From a virus, in the IMG/VR virus record IMGVR_UViG_3300043436_002588, positions 1 through 34,324 of that record: a DNA stretch of 34,324 nucleotides. One strand, written 5' to 3'. Numbering within the stretch: the stretch's first letter is position 1; each line of letters begins with the position of its first letter. The notes below the pieces were generated by a model. That model saw only the letters and a program-made list of their open reading frames with translations, was not told where the DNA came from and did no database searches. A program made the translations under genes and the position numbers. This document shows positions 1 to 7,185 of this stretch, in pieces.

Positions 1-50
1 TTATCTTTTAACGGGCAATTAAAACCACTACATTTTGTTATATCACTCAT
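1..50 (-). CDS. Start of the spanin-like lipoprotein gene (partial, cut by window edge)
   Basis: The ATG lies at 50 on the minus strand. The 16 codons that fit match the beginning of the full gene at 33475-34023, with Cys-7 and Cys-12 of its Cys-rich head visible. One base (position 12, C instead of A) differs from the other copy and does not change the visible Pro-Leu-Lys-Asp reading. The gene overlaps the stop of the 49-aa gene (TGA at 47-49) as ATGA, so the two are probably translationally coupled. Confidence 0.8.
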   Translation of the reverse strand, partial: MSDITKCSGFNCPLKD

Positions 51-196
51 TGTAATTCATCTTTAATATTTTGATAATCATAACCAGCACTAATTAATAA
101 GTTAGTTATAATTTCTATTATTTCAACTGTTGTGATGTCGTCATAGTCACATTCAAAACTATGCTTTTTTCCGTATGCTTCGATTTGTATTTTCAT
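47..196 (-). CDS. 49-aa hypothetical phage protein, allele 1
   Basis: Small acidic ORF starting MKIQIEAYGKK and ending in KDELQ, with no recognised family. It sits 2 bases after the metallophosphoesterase stop and overlaps the spanin-like gene by ATGA. A second allele is at 34020-34169. The alleles differ near the N-terminus (Tyr-Gly versus His-Lys at residues 8-9, Ser/Thr at 13, Ile/Leu at 22) and are identical from residue 23 to the end. That pattern, with an intact frame in both, supports a real coding gene. Function unknown. Confidence 0.7.
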   Translation of the reverse strand: MKIQIEAYGKKHSFECDYDDITTVEIIEIITNLLISAGYDYQNIKDELQ

Positions 197-198
197 AA

Positions 199-1344
199 TT
201 AAAATATAAAGGTTAAACGTTGTATTTGTCCGTGTTCTTTATCGTGTATATATCCCTCAACAGCTTTAGGTGCATGCTGATAACCGTTACGATGATGCCA
301 ACTATCTGTACCGCTTGGACTTCTTAACGTTTCGACGCAAACGCCCATATAATCTTTGCTAACTTTATGGTGTAAATGATGTGTATAAATATATTTATGT
401 TTACAATTTACCCAGTCTTTACTTTCGTGTGCCATTAATAATGGTAAATTCTCTGCTCTTGCACCATCTCCGTGAGTTGTGCCTATTAAATTTTTACCAT
501 AAGTAAAATATTTTCGGTGTGCTATTGTAGTATCAAATGTTACATTTTTGCAGTCTTTAAAATGTGTTTCAATTACTTGTGCTAAAAAGAAACCATTTGT
601 ATAATCGTGATTACTTGGATTGTAAACCACGTGAACATCAGCTACACTCATAAGAATTTCAATAATATCTACATATAATTGTTTAGCTATTAAAAAATTA
701 CTATGCCACATTCCATCTGTATCTTGTGGAGTTCCGCTTGTAGTTGTTCTTTTCGTATTATCAATATGTAAAATATCGTTTCCTATGACAAATAAAACCT
801 TATCTATTGTGGTAGTATCAATTTCATTTAATATGCCTTTACAACCTTTTAAAACACGTTGTACAGCTATTTGATTATTATATGTTTCCCCAACTTCAAA
901 AGCACTGCATAATTTACCTATGTGAATGTCTGCAGGATCAAATACAAATAGCCTTTTATTTTCGTTTACTTCTCTTTTAAGTTGCGGATATTTAGGCACG
1001 TAATTTTTTAAATCTTCAATTACTTCTTTTGCTAAATTTTCAAAATTAAATTCTTGCGGTGCTTTGTATAATGGATTCGTAACTCTTACACTTTCATTCT
1101 TTGTCTTTAGCCATAGCATTGGAGTTGATTCTGGACTTATTCCGACATTACTACAAGCATCTAAAATACCTTTGTTTTTTTCCTTGTATCTTTTAATATA
1201 AGTTCTAAACAAATCAACATCAATATTCTCAACTTTAGAAACATTTTCTTTTAAAATTGTTTTAGCTATTTGCGTATTGCTATCGATAGTTTGTATTAGT
1301 TCAAATATTTCTGAATCGTATTGCGACCATTTTGAATTTGCCAT
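199..1344 (-). CDS. Calcineurin-like metallophosphoesterase with N-terminal HTH-like region
   Basis: 381 aa. Residues 1-60 look like a helix-turn-helix segment. A metallophosphoesterase domain follows, with its metal-binding motifs in order: DPADIHIGK (about 137), GNDILH (about 190), SNHD (about 245), THGD (about 291) and THHLHH (about 321). Family members hydrolyse phosphomono- or diesters using two metals; phage versions are often annotated as DNA repair exonuclease-like, but the substrate cannot be read from the sequence. It is the first gene after a terminator and has its own TACTTTTG promoter at 1368-1375, so it heads a short unit with the 49-aa and spanin-like genes. The last residues differ between this copy and the partial one at 34173-34324. 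Confidence 0.85.
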   Translation of the reverse strand: MANSKWSQYDSEIFELIQTIDSNTQIAKTILKENVSKVENIDVDLFRTYIKRYKEKNKGILDACSNVGISPESTPMLWLKTKNESVRVTNPLYKAPQEFNFENLAKEVIEDLKNYVPKYPQLKREVNENKRLFVFDPADIHIGKLCSAFEVGETYNNQIAVQRVLKGCKGILNEIDTTTIDKVLFVIGNDILHIDNTKRTTTSGTPQDTDGMWHSNFLIAKQLYVDIIEILMSVADVHVVYNPSNHDYTNGFFLAQVIETHFKDCKNVTFDTTIAHRKYFTYGKNLIGTTHGDGARAENLPLLMAHESKDWVNCKHKYIYTHHLHHKVSKDYMGVCVETLRSPSGTDSWHHRNGYQHAPKAVEGYIHDKEHGQIQRLTFIF

Positions 1345-1367
1345 ATTTTTTATTTAGTAGGTTTTAC

Positions 1368-1375
1368 CAAAAGTA
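1368..1375 (-). promoter_or_regulatory. TAnnTTTG promoter for the metallophosphoesterase unit
   Basis: The minus strand reads TACTTTTG, a match to the Bacteroidota -7 box, 23 bases before the ATG at 1344. It directly follows, and slightly overlaps, the U-run of the amidase terminator, so transcription appears to stop and restart here. Confidence 0.5.
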
Positions 1376-1404
1376 ATAAAAAAACCAATTAAATTAATAA
1401 TTGG
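1374..1404 (-). terminator. Intrinsic terminator after the amidase gene
   Basis: On the minus strand a 7-bp stem (CCAATTA with TAATTGG, 6-base loop) is followed by a run of seven T. The amidase stop codon TAA (1394-1396) lies inside the hairpin loop, so a ribosome terminating there would overlap the structure. Confidence 0.7.
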
Positions 1405-1837
1405 CATATTCTTTTTTTGCTTCAAAACTCGGACACGCTTTTACAACACCTTTAAAATCTTTATGCCCTTGTACAATAGCATTAGGAAATTGTTTTTTAG
1501 CTTGTTTTATTAGATATAAAAGACTTTCTTTTTGTTTTGGTGTTCTTGTATCTTTTGGCTTTCCTTTTTCATCTACGCCACCAATATAGCTAAAGTGAAT
1601 TGAATTAGAATTATATCCTTTTACGCCATTAGTTACTTGTTCATATTTAGCCAACTCGTGAATAACTCCATTTGCATCTATTAACCTATGATAACCTACT
1701 GACTTCCATTTTAAAATATTTTTCCAATAGTCTAAAATAGATTGCTTTGTAGCATTTGGTTGTGTAGCTGTACAATGAATTACTATATAATCAATTTTTC
1801 TCATATTCTTAAAATTTTCGTAAAGTTGTGAAAGCAT
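1394..1837 (-). CDS. Endolysin: N-acetylmuramoyl-L-alanine amidase (Amidase_2, T7 lysozyme-like)
   Basis: 147 aa, about the size of T7 lysozyme. It cuts the amide bond between MurNAc and the peptide stem. Zinc ligands expected for the family are visible: His-21 (VIHCTAT), His-125 (QGHKDF) and Cys-135 (ACPSF). Catalytic Tyr-49 (VGYH) and Lys-133 are also present. No signal peptide is visible, so it probably depends on the holin just upstream. The ATG at 1837 shares one base with the holin stop (TAATG), which favours this start; Met-12 at 1804 is an alternative and would keep the whole domain. The gene ends in a terminator. Confidence 0.92.
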   Translation of the reverse strand: MLSQLYENFKNMRKIDYIVIHCTATQPNATKQSILDYWKNILKWKSVGYHRLIDANGVIHELAKYEQVTNGVKGYNSNSIHFSYIGGVDEKGKPKDTRTPKQKESLLYLIKQAKKQFPNAIVQGHKDFKGVVKACPSFEAKKEYANY

Positions 1838-2271
1838 TAATCTTTTATTTCGTTAATATCTTTTTTTAAATCTTTGCCTTTAGATATAATTTCTTTAACA
1901 ATTACCCAAAGTGACCGATTGCCTAACTTCATAGAAGTTTCATCTATTGACTTGACTTCAATATATATCCATACAAAGGTAAGTACTTTTGATATTAAAT
2001 AAGGTATATCGAATAACTTTCCTTCTAAAATATATTTGTCTATCATAAAAGCAAATATTATGCTTCCCATATAAAAGAAAGTCTTAACTACAATATTGAA
2101 AAGTTTTGTACTTTTAAAAGAGTTAATTCCTTTTAGTTTGATACTTACATAAATTGCGAAAATTGTATCAAACAAAACAGCAAACGATATTAACGCCAAT
2201 AGTCCGAGTATTGGCGTAATAAATATAAAGAATGTTGTTAAAATAATAATTAGTGTTTTAGTGGTAATCAT
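1837..2271 (-). CDS. Phage holin
   Basis: 144 aa with three to four hydrophobic segments (about residues 5-25, 27-45, 62-80 and 85-105) and a charged C-terminal tail rich in Lys and Asp. The motif IEVKSIDE after the last membrane segment, followed by a basic tail, resembles the phage holin family (Holin_4_1 type). It lies immediately before the amidase with a TAATG overlap, the usual holin-endolysin pair. It would form the membrane lesion that releases the amidase. The family assignment is from pattern memory; the holin role is strongly supported by topology and neighbour. Confidence 0.8.
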   Translation of the reverse strand: MITTKTLIIILTTFFIFITPILGLLALISFAVLFDTIFAIYVSIKLKGINSFKSTKLFNIVVKTFFYMGSIIFAFMIDKYILEGKLFDIPYLISKVLTFVWIYIEVKSIDETSMKLGNRSLWVIVKEIISKGKDLKKDINEIKD

Positions 2272-2283
2272 AGGTTAAGTAGG

Positions 2284-2484
2284 TTATTCGATTATTGGCG
2301 TATATTCAATTTTTTCTAATTCGTTTAATTGGTCGTGAATTGCTTCGAATTCTTTACATTCTAAAACTTCAAGACCTGCTATCCATCTATCTGAACCATC
2401 TTTTGCAAATTCAAGTTTATAGCAATTATTAAAATAACCATTCAATGCGTTATATTGTTCTGTATTTGGGTGTAAAACTGTCAT
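2284..2484 (-). CDS. 66-aa hypothetical protein between tail fibre and holin
   Basis: Acidic small protein starting MTVLHPNTEQYNALNG, with no membrane segment or known motif. It begins 2 bases after the fibre gene and ends 12 bases before the holin, so it belongs to the same transcript. It could be a fibre chaperone or minor tail component judging from position only. Confidence 0.6.
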   Translation of the reverse strand: MTVLHPNTEQYNALNGYFNNCYKLEFAKDGSDRWIAGLEVLECKEFEAIHDQLNELEKIEYTPIIE

Positions 2485-2485
2485 A

Positions 2486-3529
2486 TTATAAAGAATTTAA
2501 GTAAGTATCAAAAGCATTTACAAAAGCTGTATTTTCAGATATCATAGAAGCACCCATTGCATACATAGACATTTTAGTATTTACATATATAGAACCTTGT
2601 CTTAAAATCCATTGATTTGCGTTAGGTAATCCTGTTGATAATAAAGTTCTATTTTCACCTACCGATGCGTTATACAAAGTAATAGCAGTTGAACTTGTAC
2701 GATGTATAGACTTCATTCCTTTTGTAGCTGAATAAGCAAACACACTATTTAATGTATTTACCGCTCCTGAATTAATTTTATGCGTGTTGTAAGAACCTAA
2801 ACGAATATTATTCGTATCAATACTATTACCTTCTATTCTTTGTGCAGTAGTTCCTGAAAATACATACATATGTCTACTTGCATCATTGGTAATATAGTTT
2901 GTACTTTGTGTAGAAGGATTAAAATTAGTATCAATATAACTACTCGTTCCATTCCCCATAAATCCTTCATTAGTTGTAAAAGTTGGACTTAAAACAGCGG
3001 TATATTGCGATAATCTTTTCCAATCTATTAAAGCAAATTGAGTACTTCCATCTGTAGCAAAGTTTGCAAACGTATCAAGTTTATTCCAAACTCCAGCAGT
3101 TTTCAAACTACTCAATAAAGTATTTTGTTTTAATCGTTGTGCTGTACTCGGTAAAGTATAACTATTAGTTGTTGCGTAATCTAAAATAGATTTGTATTCC
3201 GCTTCATAAATTGTTAAACTATTAGAAGTTGCATTTGCACTGCCTACAGAATTGGTTGCAGTTACTCTACAAGATACCTCATTTGAAGTATCAGCAGTTA
3301 CTAAATTATAAGTAGATGAAGTTGCACCGCCAATATTACTTCCGTTTCTTAACCATTGGTAGGTATAAGTAATAGGTAAACTTCCGCTCCAACTTCCGTT
3401 AGTAGTAGTTAAAATACTTCCAACAGTATTAGTTCCACTTACAACAGGTGCTACAATATTTGAAGGCAAAACAGCACCTCCCCTTTTTACCCTATTGTTA
3501 TGTATCAAATTATTACCTAATCCTAACAT
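2486..3529 (-). CDS. Tail fibre or receptor-binding protein with Ig-like domain
   Basis: 347 aa. Residues about 22-108 form an Ig-like repeat of the phage-surface type, with YTYQWLRNGSNIGG, a SSTYNLVTADTS stretch and SCRVTATNSVGS. The C-terminal 230 residues are Ser/Thr/Asn-rich and show no known enzyme motif, as expected for a host-binding tip. Ig-like domains on phage virions are usually accessory carbohydrate binders. It lies at the end of the structural block, after the 97-aa protein and before lysis genes. Exact place on the particle is inferred. Confidence 0.65.
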   Translation of the reverse strand: MLGLGNNLIHNNRVKRGGAVLPSNIVAPVVSGTNTVGSILTTTNGSWSGSLPITYTYQWLRNGSNIGGATSSTYNLVTADTSNEVSCRVTATNSVGSANATSNSLTIYEAEYKSILDYATTNSYTLPSTAQRLKQNTLLSSLKTAGVWNKLDTFANFATDGSTQFALIDWKRLSQYTAVLSPTFTTNEGFMGNGTSSYIDTNFNPSTQSTNYITNDASRHMYVFSGTTAQRIEGNSIDTNNIRLGSYNTHKINSGAVNTLNSVFAYSATKGMKSIHRTSSTAITLYNASVGENRTLLSTGLPNANQWILRQGSIYVNTKMSMYAMGASMISENTAFVNAFDTYLNSL

Positions 3530-3533
3530 AATA

Positions 3534-3827
3534 CTATCCTTTATATGCGATTACTTTTCCGCTTTCTACATCGACATCGTAAAATCTACCATATATAATA
3601 GTTCCAGCAGTAAGTGCTAAACTTGTTAAATCCGTATCTCCTACTATTTCGCTATCAGGTGTTGGATATGGTTTTAATTTTGAAGTAATAACAGCATCGG
3701 TTAAAACTTGAATAGCTACGAAAGTTTCGTTTTCAATTGAAGGTTCAGCATTTAATACTCTTAATCCAAATTGACCGAAAGAAGCTAATCCTTGATTTGC
3801 TCCGTTAAAATAATCTTTGTGTTTCAT
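3534..3827 (-). CDS. 97-aa putative structural protein
   Basis: Small beta-rich protein with SLALTAGTIIYGRFYDVDV and a C-terminal SGKVIAYKG. This resembles a family often found next to fibre or head-decoration genes in Bacteroidota phages (recalled, not searched). It sits 4 bases before the fibre gene and 6 bases after the connector gene. A capsid decoration, adaptor or fibre-anchor role is possible; the sequence does not decide. Confidence 0.6.
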   Translation of the reverse strand: MKHKDYFNGANQGLASFGQFGLRVLNAEPSIENETFVAIQVLTDAVITSKLKPYPTPDSEIVGDTDLTSLALTAGTIIYGRFYDVDVESGKVIAYKG

Positions 3828-3833
3828 TTTGTT

Positions 3834-4376
3834 TTATAATTTATTATTTAAAATATTTCTGACATATATATCTTCGTCGATAAACTCGTTTGTTAAAAAC
3901 CAACTGCCAAAACTTGGCTTATTTGGATTTACAACGTTATCACTACTACAACGCCATTCTGGTAAATTCTTTTTACAAAGCCATCTATACATACGCTCCG
4001 CAAACATATCCGCTTTAGCACGCATTTCGCTTACCAAATTAGATAACATTTTACTATCAATTGCAGAAGTATTAGCAGGAGTTGGTAAAGCAATCCCATT
4101 GTTACCAATTGTAAACGCTCCTATCTTTAAAAACTCTAAAGCACCTTGACGAATTAAAAAAGGTTTAATGTAATTTTCGTATAACGTCAAGTAATCACCT
4201 TCTAAAGTTTCAGCATCGTATTCGTTACAAATTTTATCGTATAAATCCTCTCCTAATAATTCCTCTAATCTTGTAATTTGAGCGTCTAAAATGCATTGAC
4301 GCAATCTGTCTACATCGATATTCCCACCTAAAGGAGTATTTTCTGTTATTTCGTTATCTTTTAAAAGTATTATCAT
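3834..4376 (-). CDS. Head-tail connector/adaptor-like protein (DUF6712 type)
   Basis: 180 aa, mostly helical. It has an N-terminal stretch about binding a numbered set of helices (DVDRLRQCILDAQ, RLEELLGEDLYDKI) and a conserved FLIRQGALEFL segment, a pattern I associate with the DUF6712 phage family of Bacteroidota. The gene starts on the portal stop codon (shares base 4376), typical of portal-adaptor pairs. Role as a neck or connector ring protein is inferred from that position. Confidence 0.6.
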   Translation of the reverse strand: MIILLKDNEITENTPLGGNIDVDRLRQCILDAQITRLEELLGEDLYDKICNEYDAETLEGDYLTLYENYIKPFLIRQGALEFLKIGAFTIGNNGIALPTPANTSAIDSKMLSNLVSEMRAKADMFAERMYRWLCKKNLPEWRCSSDNVVNPNKPSFGSWFLTNEFIDEDIYVRNILNNKL

Positions 4377-5980
4377 TACTTCAATTTAAAATAGTTATTG
4401 CTTGCTTGTGCAGGTTGTGCTACTAAAGGGTCATTCTCTTGCCATTTTGCTTTAGGTCTGTCAGCAGGATCTAAAGCTAAAATCATTTTTCGTGCCTCGT
4501 TGACGCTTAATGAATTATTACCTTTTCGTAAGTAAATTTTACGCATCCAAAAATGTTTACAATTCACACCGCCTTTGTACAACCATATTGAATAAGTATC
4601 AGCACCTTCTGCTCCTAATCCAGGATTAACAACTTTACTGCTTGCTAATTCAATATCTTCTTTTCTATAAACCTTATTAGCTTTTATCATTTTATTGCAA
4701 AATTCTCTTTGTCCTTCAGGATTTCCACCATACGAATAACGAATTTTAAAAAGGCTTGTATCTTGCTCACTTGTTACATTTGGAAAAGAACTCGGAACTT
4801 TTGCTAATTGCAAATGCATTTCGCTAATCGTAGGCTCTCCACTCATTGGAACTTCATCAATCAATTCCCATTCCTCATCATTAATTTCTTCACCTAAATT
4901 AATAAGTTCATCAGCAATTAAATCAGTTCCCTCTTTTTTTTTTGATAAACTTAATGCAGTTTCAGGAGTTTGCTTTTGTCTCAAACTTAAAAATTCCAAT
5001 CCGCTTAACCCTTTTACAAACTCTATTGCGTCAATAATGTTTTCTTGAATAGGTTGTATAACATTTAAATACGTTTCGTTAAAAGCGGTTTCAATTTCTT
5101 CTGCATTAGAGCTGAATCCTGTACTTTTTGTAATTCCTAAAATTGCACCCGATACAACTTTGTGGGCGATACAAATTTTATTTTGAGCTTCCTGAGTTAA
5201 AAAGTCATATTGTTTGTGTGCATCGCTTACTTGTAATGCTGAAATTGTAGTTTCGCTTTCTTTATTATCATTAAAAGACAAAAGGAATTTACCCGCATTT
5301 GTGCTACCTGTTAATTGGTTTCTAATTTGTCGGCTAAATTTATTTAAATCTTGCTCGCTTTCAGGTTTGCCACCATTCACATTTATAACGTGTCCGAAAG
5401 ACATACCATTTTTTATGTGGTTAACGTAGTAGTTTGCCAATTCGCTCTCTACTTCGCAATATGGTAACGCTGAAATATAAGAAGGATTACCAAAATAGAA
5501 CTGACCTACATTATTAGCCTTAATTACAAAGACTTGGTTTTCGGTTTTCTTACCAAATCCATAAGTCGGTATTCTTTTAGGTAGGTATTTTTGTTGGTCA
5601 TTCCAATCAAAGCAAAACCAATACGCTCTTATTTCCCCATCTTCAGCTTTGTTTGGTAAAAGTTTATTCTTTTCAATATGGTAAAGATTACCTTTTGGAG
5701 TTACTTCAAATGATGCCTCACCAAATAATACCATATCAAAACAAATCTTTCTTAAATCCGTTTTAGATATAAAATTTTGTTGAATGTTAAAACCTAATCC
5801 ATATATATAACGTGCATACGAATCGATAATAGCGGAGTTTGTAGGACTTCCGTAATAACTCGCTATAATGTCTTTATACATTTGGTTATTTTCCCCATTC
5901 ATAACAAAGTCTTTGTTTGGACTTTCTTTAATTTCGGGTCTAATATAATCCTTTGCTAATTTTAAAACTTCTAATTTCAT
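4376..5980 (-). CDS. Portal protein
   Basis: 534 aa. The N-terminal half has NSAIIDSYARYIYGLGFN, a typical portal signature where the clip/wing begins, followed by a long helical stem region and AHKVVSGAILGI around residue 270. The last 130 residues (YSYGGNPEGQREFCNKM, then VNPGLGAEGADTYSIWLYKGG, NCKHFWMRK) look like an added C-terminal domain seen in Bacteroidota phage portals, which may be a metal-bound fold carrying Cys and His. It overlaps the 84-aa gene upstream (ATGA) and the connector downstream. Placed at the far end from terminase, which is unusual. Confidence 0.8.
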   Translation of the reverse strand: MKLEVLKLAKDYIRPEIKESPNKDFVMNGENNQMYKDIIASYYGSPTNSAIIDSYARYIYGLGFNIQQNFISKTDLRKICFDMVLFGEASFEVTPKGNLYHIEKNKLLPNKAEDGEIRAYWFCFDWNDQQKYLPKRIPTYGFGKKTENQVFVIKANNVGQFYFGNPSYISALPYCEVESELANYYVNHIKNGMSFGHVINVNGGKPESEQDLNKFSRQIRNQLTGSTNAGKFLLSFNDNKESETTISALQVSDAHKQYDFLTQEAQNKICIAHKVVSGAILGITKSTGFSSNAEEIETAFNETYLNVIQPIQENIIDAIEFVKGLSGLEFLSLRQKQTPETALSLSKKKEGTDLIADELINLGEEINDEEWELIDEVPMSGEPTISEMHLQLAKVPSSFPNVTSEQDTSLFKIRYSYGGNPEGQREFCNKMIKANKVYRKEDIELASSKVVNPGLGAEGADTYSIWLYKGGVNCKHFWMRKIYLRKGNNSLSVNEARKMILALDPADRPKAKWQENDPLVAQPAQASNNYFKLK

Positions 5981-6231
5981 ACTGCTTTTGCTTTACTTCT
6001 GTATATTAGTGTACTATTGTTTGTAATTTCAAGCGTATACGTTCCGTTTAAGATAAAATCAAAATCAAATGTTATCAAACTATAACCGTCTGATAATTCG
6101 CACTCAATTCCACTTATAACGCTTTTAGTATTTGTAAGTTCGTGCCATAAAGTTAATGTTACAATAGGATCGTAAACCCTATGTAAAAATCTTAAATTAT
6201 GTGTTTCGCTTGAAGTAATAAAATAGTCCAT
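5977..6231 (-). CDS. 84-aa hypothetical protein upstream of portal
   Basis: Beta-rich small protein (MDYFITSSETHNLRFLHRV) with alternating hydrophobic strands and ending in KAKAV. Its stop overlaps the portal start (ATGA), so coupled translation is likely. No family recognised; a minor virion protein is plausible from its place. Confidence 0.6.
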   Translation of the reverse strand: MDYFITSSETHNLRFLHRVYDPIVTLTLWHELTNTKSVISGIECELSDGYSLITFDFDFILNGTYTLEITNNSTLIYRSKAKAV

Positions 6232-6264
6232 ACTTTAATAACGTAATACTTTATTTTTTTTACA

Positions 6265-6289
6265 TAAAAAAACCGCTGTTATAAGCGGT
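6265..6289 (-). terminator. Terminator overlapping the end of the 74-aa gene
   Basis: The minus strand has ACCGCTTATAACAGCGGT, a 6-7 bp stem, then a run of seven T. The stop codon of the 74-aa gene (6279-6281) is inside the hairpin. This ends a one-gene transcription unit embedded in the structural genes. Confidence 0.75.
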
Positions 6290-6503
6290 CAATTTCTTCT
6301 TTTATTTCTTTCCAATATAAGGCTTGTTCGTAATTCTGCATTCTATTCATTAAATCCCTAATTTCATTAATGCATTTTAAAGCTGAAACTTTGGCTAACT
6401 TATGAGTTAATGTAGCGTAACAAGGCTTCATGTTAATAACATCATCTACTATTATTTTTAAATAATAATAATATAAATCTTCTGCTTTTTCCTTCGGTGT
6501 CAT
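6279..6503 (-). CDS. 74-aa small phage protein, paralogue of the 33008-33247 gene
   Basis: Helical protein starting MTPKEKAEDLYYYY, with AKVSALKCINEI in the middle and YWKEIKEEIDRL at the end. The same three landmarks occur in the 79-aa plus-strand protein at 33008-33247 (PKAKAKEL, KRCALITV, YWNEVRNEI), so the two are paralogues of one small family. The gene has its own promoter (6522-6529) and terminator (6265-6289) and sits between tail-tube and portal genes, a 'moron'-like insertion. No enzymatic motif; function unknown. Confidence 0.75.
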   Translation of the reverse strand: MTPKEKAEDLYYYYLKIIVDDVINMKPCYATLTHKLAKVSALKCINEIRDLMNRMQNYEQALYWKEIKEEIDRL

Positions 6504-6521
6504 AATTATATTTTTTTTTTA

Positions 6522-6529
6522 CAAATATA
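6522..6529 (-). promoter_or_regulatory. TATATTTG promoter of the 74-aa gene
   Basis: The minus strand reads TATATTTG 18 bases before the ATG at 6503. It lies immediately downstream of the terminator at 6531-6565, so this gene is expressed independently of the capsid transcript. Confidence 0.65.
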
Positions 6530-6530
6530 A

Positions 6531-6565
6531 TAAAAAAAACCGCCCTAAAATTAATTAGAGCGGTT
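6531..6565 (-). terminator. Terminator after the tail-tube-like gene
   Basis: On the minus strand AACCGCTCTAATT pairs with the AGGGCGGTT arm, followed by at least seven T. It closes the 6587-7135 transcript. Confidence 0.75.
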
Positions 6566-6586
6566 AAAAAAAAATGGAAGATAAAA

Positions 6587-7135
6587 TTAAACCTCTGGAG
6601 TCTCTCCGATGTATGAATTTTGTACCGTTGCTAATAACGCTGTTTTAGCAGTTGAACTTAAAAATGGTGCAAAGTCAGGGTCTTCTGCTGTGAACTCAAA
6701 TGTAAATCCGTTTAAGTCTCCTTTTGCAAGTCCTGTAACTGCACTACCATTAGTTGCTTTTACTGAATTTTTATAACCCATCAATTTGATGTTTCCGTTA
6801 TAATCTTCAACAAAAATAACTAATCTATTTCTCATCATTAATGATAACTCTTCTTGTGTTTCAGGATCTAATATTGGTAAATTACCAACTAAAACCTGAG
6901 AAACGAATTTGCTACCATTATCCCAATTGATATTAGGAGTTTCTGTTAATCCTTGCGTGTTACTTGAAAACTCATATTTAAAAGTTTCATCTAACGTACC
7001 TAAAGATGCTACAACCTGAGCAGTTGCAGTTATTCCATAGTCAGCATATAAACCAATAAATATATTTTTCACACCAGCAACCGCACCTAAACAAGCTACT
7101 TTTTTCCCTTTTGTAATAAAATCACAACTACTCAT
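6587..7135 (-). CDS. Putative major tail (tube) protein
   Basis: 182 aa, starting MSSCDFITKGKKVACLG. It is rich in beta strands and small residues and contains GYKNSVKATNGSA and FTFEFTAEDPDFAPFL, which fits a tail-tube or related virion protein placed just after the capsid gene. It is flanked by strong terminators on both sides, which is common for abundantly expressed virion genes. A head-decoration role is the main alternative; a structural role is likely but the exact one is inferred. Confidence 0.6.
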   Translation of the reverse strand: MSSCDFITKGKKVACLGAVAGVKNIFIGLYADYGITATAQVVASLGTLDETFKYEFSSNTQGLTETPNINWDNGSKFVSQVLVGNLPILDPETQEELSLMMRNRLVIFVEDYNGNIKLMGYKNSVKATNGSAVTGLAKGDLNGFTFEFTAEDPDFAPFLSSTAKTALLATVQNSYIGETPEV

Positions 7136-7145
7136 ATTATATATG

Positions 7146-7176
7146 TTTTTAAAAAGGCTCGAATTAACGAGCCTTT
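7146..7176 (-). terminator. Terminator after the major capsid gene
   Basis: A perfect 9-bp stem (AAAGGCTCG with CGAGCCTTT, 6-base loop at 7162-7167) is followed on the minus strand by TTTTT. It lies 10 bases past the capsid stop. No clear TAnnTTTG box follows, so expression of the tail-tube gene probably depends on read-through. Confidence 0.75.
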
Positions 7177-7185
7177 ATGTTAATA

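Larger units (their letters stand above)
1..350. repeat. Left copy of the terminal overlap
   Basis: Bases 1-350 repeat at 33974-34324. The first 223 bases carry about 20 substitutions and a 1-base length difference between copies; bases 224-350 match 34198-34324 exactly over 127 bases. Gene order runs correctly across the junction, from the 49-aa gene into the spanin-like gene. The simplest reading is a circular or circularly permuted genome whose contig ends carry two strain variants. A true terminal repeat would normally be identical in both copies. Confidence 0.85.

Noticed and set aside
1-350. True direct terminal repeat of a T7-like phage
   Set aside because: The two copies differ at about 20 positions, while replicated terminal repeats are normally identical; a strain-mixed assembly overlap explains it better.
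3817-4149. 110-aa plus-strand ORF
   Set aside because: Complement shadow of the connector gene in the opposite strand.
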